In this document: positions 19,641 through 23,953 of the stretch, piece by piece
Numbering within the stretch: the first letter of the stretch is position 1
Layout of the letters: each line of letters begins with the position of its first letter
Source of the DNA: Silene noctiflora
Taxonomy: Eukaryota; Streptophyta; Magnoliopsida; Caryophyllales; Caryophyllaceae
Direction of reading: 5' to 3'
Length of the DNA: 23,953 nt
NCBI GenBank assembly: GCA_009801015.1
Contig: VHZZ01014907.1
Location: 1-23,953, forward strand
The notes under the pieces: model-generated
What the model saw: only the letters and a program-made list of their open reading frames with translations
The model's database searches: none
What the model was told of the DNA's origin: nothing
Made by a program: the position numbers and the translations under genes

Positions 19641-20449
19641 AATTTCATTTTTGGTAGTCATGATTTTTGCTGCGATTGAGCATACAAATATTTCGTTGAT
19701 ATTGACTTCTACTCAGTTATATTCAATTTCAGTATGAACATAATTCATTGAGATTTCAGGACTGTCATTATTCACATTTTCTAGAGTTTGCTCTCTCGGT
19801 AACCCTATTAGCGTTTCTTCTTCAATATCTTTATCACATGATATTCCTTTTGTTTCTTAGATTTTTTAGGTTTGAGATCCTTTGAGCCTGGTGGTCTCCC
19901 ACGTTTCCTACGTGCCATAGATTGTTCTGCTATTGACTTATCAGAGTTCTCTGTGGGAATGTCAATTCTTGTAGGCGCATTTGCAGTGGGAATATGAGAT
20001 TTTGTGACCCCTTTTGAGTTTGTGAATGCATCAGGTAATTGATTAGCAACACTTTACAAATGAACTATCTTGTGTACTTCTTGATTACAAGAACCATTTC
20101 TTGAATCAGGGTATAATAATGAATCTGCATTCCATGTAATTTCGTTTGGTCGTTGGTCCACTTTCCTTTCTCTCCCTAAGACTGGGATGTATGTTCGTCA
20201 AAATGACAATCGGTAAATCGTGCCATGAATAAATCTCCAGTCATAGGTTCAAGGTATTTAATAATACTTGGAGAAATGAATCAAACATATATGCCCAGTC
20301 TTCGCTATGGACCCATTTTAGTCCTTTGGGGTGGAGCAATCGGTATAAAACAGAACAAACAAATGTTCTTGAATGTGATATATTTGGCGGTTGTCCTGTT
20401 ACCAGTTGTAATGGGAAAAATTTATGATAAGCAGTAGGCCTTAACCGAG

Positions 20450-21030
20450 TTAAGGTTTTTGCATGTAGAATAACATGTCCCCATGCCGATGTTGTAATTT
20501 TGATTTCATTAGTAATAGTTGTTCAACTTCTATGCCAATCGACATACAATACTCATTAAATGCTTGAGAAGTAAACTCCCCGTCATTATCCAGATTAATT
20601 TTCTTAATATTCTGATCTGGAAATTGTGGGTTCTTAGTCTGATTATTTGAGCAAGTAATTTTGCGAGAGCAAAATTCCTTGTGGAAAGAAGGGTTACATA
20701 TGACCATCTCGTAGATGCGTCAATTAGTACCATGAAATATCAAAATAGTCCACATTGTGGATTAATTAGACCACATATATCACCTTGAATCCTTTCAAGG
20801 AATCCAGGTGATTCATTCTTAATTTTTCTTGTCGAGGGTCATGTAATAAATTTTCCTAGTGAACATGCACTACAAGGAAAATCACTAGATTTTATTACCC
20901 TGACATTCTTTAAAGGGTGTCCAAGTGAACTTTCAATGATTTTTGTCATCATGCCAAGTCCTGGATGACCTAACCTATATATCATGCCAAAAAGTGAAGT
21001 GGTCTTATCATTTATTTTTGTTGATGACAT
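20450..21030 (-). pseudogene. Copia integrase remnant with catalytic-Glu region deleted
   Basis: The piece 21030-20839 holds the end of the zinc-binding region (LGHPG and CSAC). The piece 20733-20530 begins with the core-domain IDASTRW containing the first catalytic Asp. The piece 20707-20450 carries the second Asp in DNDGEF followed by SIGIEVEQ. In the copia family the third catalytic residue, Glu, follows about 20-30 residues later. Here the frame jumps directly to sequence that normally lies beyond it, so about 25 residues including the Glu seem to be missing. Degraded linker sequence continues from 20449 to about 19660 with several stops. Confidence 0.82.
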
Positions 21031-21152
21031 TATGCTAGTTATAATGGGATTTATATGTGTATATATAAACCAGAAGAGTATGATGACATCTTCTCAGATA
21101 TGCATTTCTTGCCCGATTTTATTATCATTAGGCACAAGTATTCTTTAGAATT

Positions 21153-21434
21153 TTATGTCATAGTTTCAATATGATAACCATTTTGTCGCATATCTTTGAA
21201 GCTGATCAGGTTTCGTTGCGACTTACTCGAGTATAGCGCTTTATATATTGTTATGCTTGTTCCCATTGGGAGTATGATGATAGCTTTTCCACAACCTTCA
21301 ATTACTTCAACGTTGCCGCATATAGTATTCACATATGCTTTAATTGGCATTAATTCAATGAAAAATTTCTGTTATCTCAAGATAGTGTGAGTTGTGCCAC
21401 TATCTATTAAGCATGCTTCTGCATCGTTTGTCAT
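21153..21434 (-). pseudogene. Copia protease / pre-integrase remnant
   Basis: The aspartic-protease active-site motif DSGTT is encoded at 21404-21390. Ten codons after its Asp the frame meets a TAA (21374-21372), and the same frame then continues through GNVEVIEGCG and LYSSKSQRNLISF to 21153, typical of the protease-to-pre-integrase segment. A frameshift separates it from the integrase zinc region. About 150 bases of AT-rich non-coding sequence lie between this segment and the end of gag. Confidence 0.8.
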
Positions 21435-21593
21435 ATCTAAAACATTAAAACAACAACTATTAATATTTTTTAGTAATTATGTTTAGAATGCAATGAAAAT
21501 GAAAACTAGTATATTACATTTATTTGAGATAAGAAATAAAAGCAAAGTAAACATGCATGTATAATAAGTTTTTAAATAAAGGCAACATATGCT

Positions 21594-22622
21594 CTACATA
21601 GTAGATGCCATATTGAATCCACTACTCACGGCGCCATCATCCAGAAAATAGTTTGTTGTTTCGATCATATCTGATTCAAGCATGTTAGTTTCAACCGTGT
21701 TTGATTTAGGCATATTGGATGTTAATGGTATGGCATCGGTAATAAAATGTGCCTCAAGCCTTTTATTCTTTTGCCTGATGGATGTCTGGTAGAGGTCGAT
21801 AAAGTGTTTTGGCGTACGGCACGCGCGAGCCCAGTGTCCTCCTAGACCACACTTACTACAAGTAGTTCTAGGTTTTTCAATATTCTCGGAATAAGCATTC
21901 CGCTTTCCGTAATGTGATTTTTTAAATGTATTTTGACCTCTACTTAGGCCAGAACCACGTCCTCGACCGCGTCCTCGCTCATCAATCCAGCGTCCACCCC
22001 CACTTTTAGCAACAAAATTTGCCTCACGTATTGCAATATATCTACTTGGCCACAAATTGTCGTTTTTTAACAAAACATTGTCATTTTGTTCAACGACTAA
22101 AAGTATTGCAATAAGGTGAGTGAATTTTTCAATTTTGCTTTGCCTTATTTGTCTTTGAAAATCAATATTGCGTTTGCCCATAGTTGAGAATGTTTTCTCG
22201 ATTTTAGTGAAGTCGCTAACTTCATGACCACAATACTCCAATTGTGAGGTAATGCGAAATAGTGCTGAAATATATTCGTTTACCGAAGTAAAATCTTGGA
22301 AACGTAAATTTTCTCACTCATGGCGAAGTTTAGGGAGTAGGACATATTGTTGATGTCCAAATCTTTTCTCAAGGCGAGCCCATAATTCAGAAGGGTCTCT
22401 TATTCGTAAATACTCATTTTTTAGCCCTTCATCCATATGATGTCGTATAAATATATATGAGCCTTTTGCTTTTCTTGGTAGGTACCAAAATTACCTACCG
22501 CAACAGTATGTTCGAGGCCCTTGGGATCCAAATGGGCTATGACATCATCTTTCCATAGTACTATGGAATTTCTGCCCAGATAGATCAAGAATATCGAATT
22601 CTCTTTTGGCAATTTGAGACAT
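21594..22622 (-). pseudogene. Copia gag with CCHC zinc knuckle (frameshifted)
   Basis: The ATG at 22622-22620 begins MSQIAKREFDILDLSGQ, typical of copia gag. The frame then shifts, so the piece 22612-22421 (containing WKDDVIAHLD) is in a different register. It shifts back near 22430, and a TGA interrupts at about 22315. The open piece 22241-21594 contains the zinc knuckle CSKCGLGGHWARAC (C-x2-C-x4-H-x4-C) preceded by an Arg/Gly-rich stretch. Nucleic-acid binding would be its role in an intact particle. The protein is broken and probably not made. Confidence 0.88.
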
Positions 22623-22841
22623 TTTTCTATGTAACCTTAAAAAAAATCTGTTAGAATACGATAATAGTGATGTTGAAGTTTTTTTACCTTAATTAACCCA
22701 AAAATTATAACATTATCAACTTATAGCGGTCTCGTTATTCATTTATTATAATTCAATTTGGTCATTGTTTAAGATTATTTAAAGAAAGTTAATTTAGCTT
22801 AATCAAAAGATTACAATATAATTAATATAAAAGCATAAAAC

Positions 22842-23090
22842 TTACTTATTATTCATGATATGAGCTAAAAACATAGCGAAAAAAGCAACTAATACAATTA
22901 TAATTATCATTAACCAACTAAGCCGGGTTTCTAACTCACGGATATTTTTCTTAATAGAGCGCATAAGCTCATCTTCAGGTGTTTTATCCTTATTATTATC
23001 TATTTTTTTTCGTGATTTTGAATAAGGGAAGAAGATTTGGATAAGGGAAGAAGTAAGTAAAATGTTAGAAAACTTGGTTGATGATGACAA
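22842..23090 (-). CDS. Small hypothetical ORF with coiled-coil and membrane segment
   Basis: The 82-residue frame has a basic, Lys/Asp-rich middle, a heptad-like stretch (about 42-57, MRSIKKNIRELETRLS) and a strongly hydrophobic segment (about 59-77, LMIIIIVLVAFFAMFLAHI) near the C-terminus. I do not recognise the family. Its first nine codons overlap the presumed LTR starting at 23063, so the true N-terminus is probably lost. The stop codon overlaps a strong splice donor GTAAGT at 22845-22840. It may be the last part of an exon of a captured or retroelement-associated gene, or a chance ORF. Confidence 0.3.
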   Translation of the reverse strand: MSSSTKFSNILLTSSLIQIFFPYSKSRKKIDNNKDKTPEDELMRSIKKNIRELETRLSWLMIIIIVLVAFFAMFLAHIMNNK

Positions 23091-23820
23091 GTTTACTTGA
23101 TATTTAATGTTTGCTTCTTAGTTATTATCTTTAGCAATTGAAGCCATCAACAAACTTTCAAAGATAAAGCAAGGATGATGATCAAGATGAAGCCACAAAT
23201 CTAGCCTAAGTCAAATGTTGTAAGCAAGATAAGTATAACATTCTCATTTCCTCAAGTGAAAGCAAAACCATGCAACAGTGCATTGCACTGTGGTTTCTGA
23301 TACAAAAACTTGGAGATATTTTGAAAAGAAAATAAATTTCGAAACTTTTTGACAAAATGCTTTGATTTTTAAATAGGCTTCTCAGCAACAAATGATGCCT
23401 TTACACAAACCTGAAAATGAAAAAAGAATCAAGTTGTAAAAGATGTCAATCTTATTTTTGCAAGTTGTTTTAATTTCCATAAATGGGTCTTTAACTTTTT
23501 CTACTTATGGAAAAATTGTGAGTTCCCATAACTCTTTGTGTAAGGCACTCCTTGCTTTGAAAAAAAATGTTTATCTTGAGCCTACAAACGGATTATACCT
23601 TTGAGCATTGTTAAATGAGTTTATGAGTAACTACTCTTGGATAATAGATGGTTGAAGTATTCTAAGGATCCTTCCTTTACACACTTCCCCATCTATAAAT
23701 AGCCCTCTCATTTCTCATTTAATGCTAAAACTTTGAAGAACATTTATTGAGTACTTTGCAAATCATTTCAAAAGCTTTGTTTTTCTTAAGTATTTGTAAA
23801 AACTATTTTAAGTTTTAAAG
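23063..23820 (+). repeat. Probable LTR (large retrotransposon), interrupted or ending at 23820
   Basis: The sequence starts TGTTAGAAAACTTGG directly after a purine-rich tract containing two copies of ATAAGGGAAGAAG (23024-23036 and 23041-23053). It contains a TATA box TATAAATA at 23694-23701 followed by a transcribed-looking AT-rich leader. The GATGATGACAAG and GATGATCAAGATGAAGCC segments are reminiscent of long copia LTRs. No second copy is in the window, so the assignment rests on the start motif and promoter only. The end is not defined. Confidence 0.4.
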
Positions 23821-23953
23821 TGTAACACCCCCATACTCCAAAGTGCCTTACCATGGCCACCTTAAGCATGGAGATGTTACCATCTCGGTTTCCCGAGGCA
23901 ATGATAATCAAAAGACAATAAAGAAACAACTTTAAATCAATAAGTTAAATTGG
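23821..23953 (+). mobile_element. Start of a further LTR (probably Ty3/gypsy), cut by window end
   Basis: TGTAACACCCCCATACTCC begins abruptly after AT-rich sequence. TGTAACACCC is a frequent LTR start in plant gypsy elements, and the GC-richer block that follows (CATGGAGATGTTACCATCTC, CGGTTTCCCGAGG) contrasts with its surroundings. The other end and target duplication lie outside the window. Confidence 0.45.

Larger units (their letters stand above)
17690..22622 (-). mobile_element. Degenerate Ty1/copia LTR retrotransposon lacking its 5' LTR
   Basis: Read on the minus strand, the order is gag with a CCHC zinc knuckle, protease with DSGTT, integrase, reverse transcriptase with YVDD, RNase H, polypurine tract and 3' LTR. 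Integrase before RT identifies the copia superfamily. The coding region has multiple frameshifts and in-frame stops. No copy of the 3' LTR sequence or of a TGGTATCAGAGC primer site occurs to the right of gag, so the 5' end has been lost or replaced. The right limit given is the gag ATG; the true edge lies somewhere between there and 23062. The lineage within copia was not assigned. Confidence 0.88.

Noticed and set aside
22643..22662. TGTTAGAATA at 22649-22658 as a second TRIM LTR start
   Set aside because: Only about ten bases match; the rest of the LTR and the primer-binding site are absent.
23268..23296. CAGTGCATTGCACTG palindrome as a regulatory site or small-RNA hairpin
   Set aside because: It is short and isolated within a probable LTR, with no supporting context.
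1..23953. CRISPR arrays, bacterial operons, rRNA or canonical tRNA genes
   Set aside because: None were seen. The window is plant nuclear DNA with spliced genes and transposons, and the only tRNA-like motif is the weak SINE-like segment in intron 1.

Overview
This window is nuclear DNA of a flowering plant, most likely a eudicot. It holds one large intron-rich plant-type gene with canonical GT/AG splice sites, set between plant-style transposable elements: MITEs, a Helitron, a TRIM, and Ty1/copia and probable Ty3/gypsy LTR sequence. Base composition is AT-rich. I suspect Caryophyllales (a beet/spinach/quinoa relative) from the style of the small repeats, but that is a weak inference.

Layout. 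Positions 1-2236 are AT-rich intergenic DNA with a small non-autonomous Helitron (972-1416, minus), a MITE (about 1514-1622) and a second, degenerate Helitron-like hairpin. Positions 2237-16284 (minus) are one complete gene of 23 coding exons encoding a family-31 glycoside hydrolase, the heteroglycan glucosidase HGL1 type (about 1050 aa). Every exon joins in phase with no internal stop. Its introns carry a 283-bp TRIM retrotransposon with a perfect target duplication (intron 8), a Tourist-like MITE plus a diverged relative, a SINE-like segment and another MITE (all intron 1), and an odd GC-rich island (intron 20). Seventy bases upstream of the start codon lies a 1.28-kb Mutator-like inverted-repeat element (16355-17633) with a smaller MITE nested inside. 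Positions 17690 to about 22622 (minus) are a dead Ty1/copia retrotransposon: 3' LTR, RNase H, RT, integrase, protease and gag can be read in that order from left to right, broken by stops, frameshifts and a deletion that removes the integrase catalytic glutamate. No matching 5' LTR is present. Beyond it are a small membrane-protein-like ORF (22842-23090), a probable LTR beginning at 23063, and another LTR start at 23821 that runs off the window.

How it fits together. The single host gene looks intact and functional. It encodes a retaining alpha-glucosidase-family enzyme with a transit-peptide-like N-terminus. Everything else is repeat-derived. The most notable points are transposon DNA sitting directly at the gene's promoter, the tiny TRIM in an intron, and a predicted splice that would join the small membrane ORF in frame to the gag start of the copia element.
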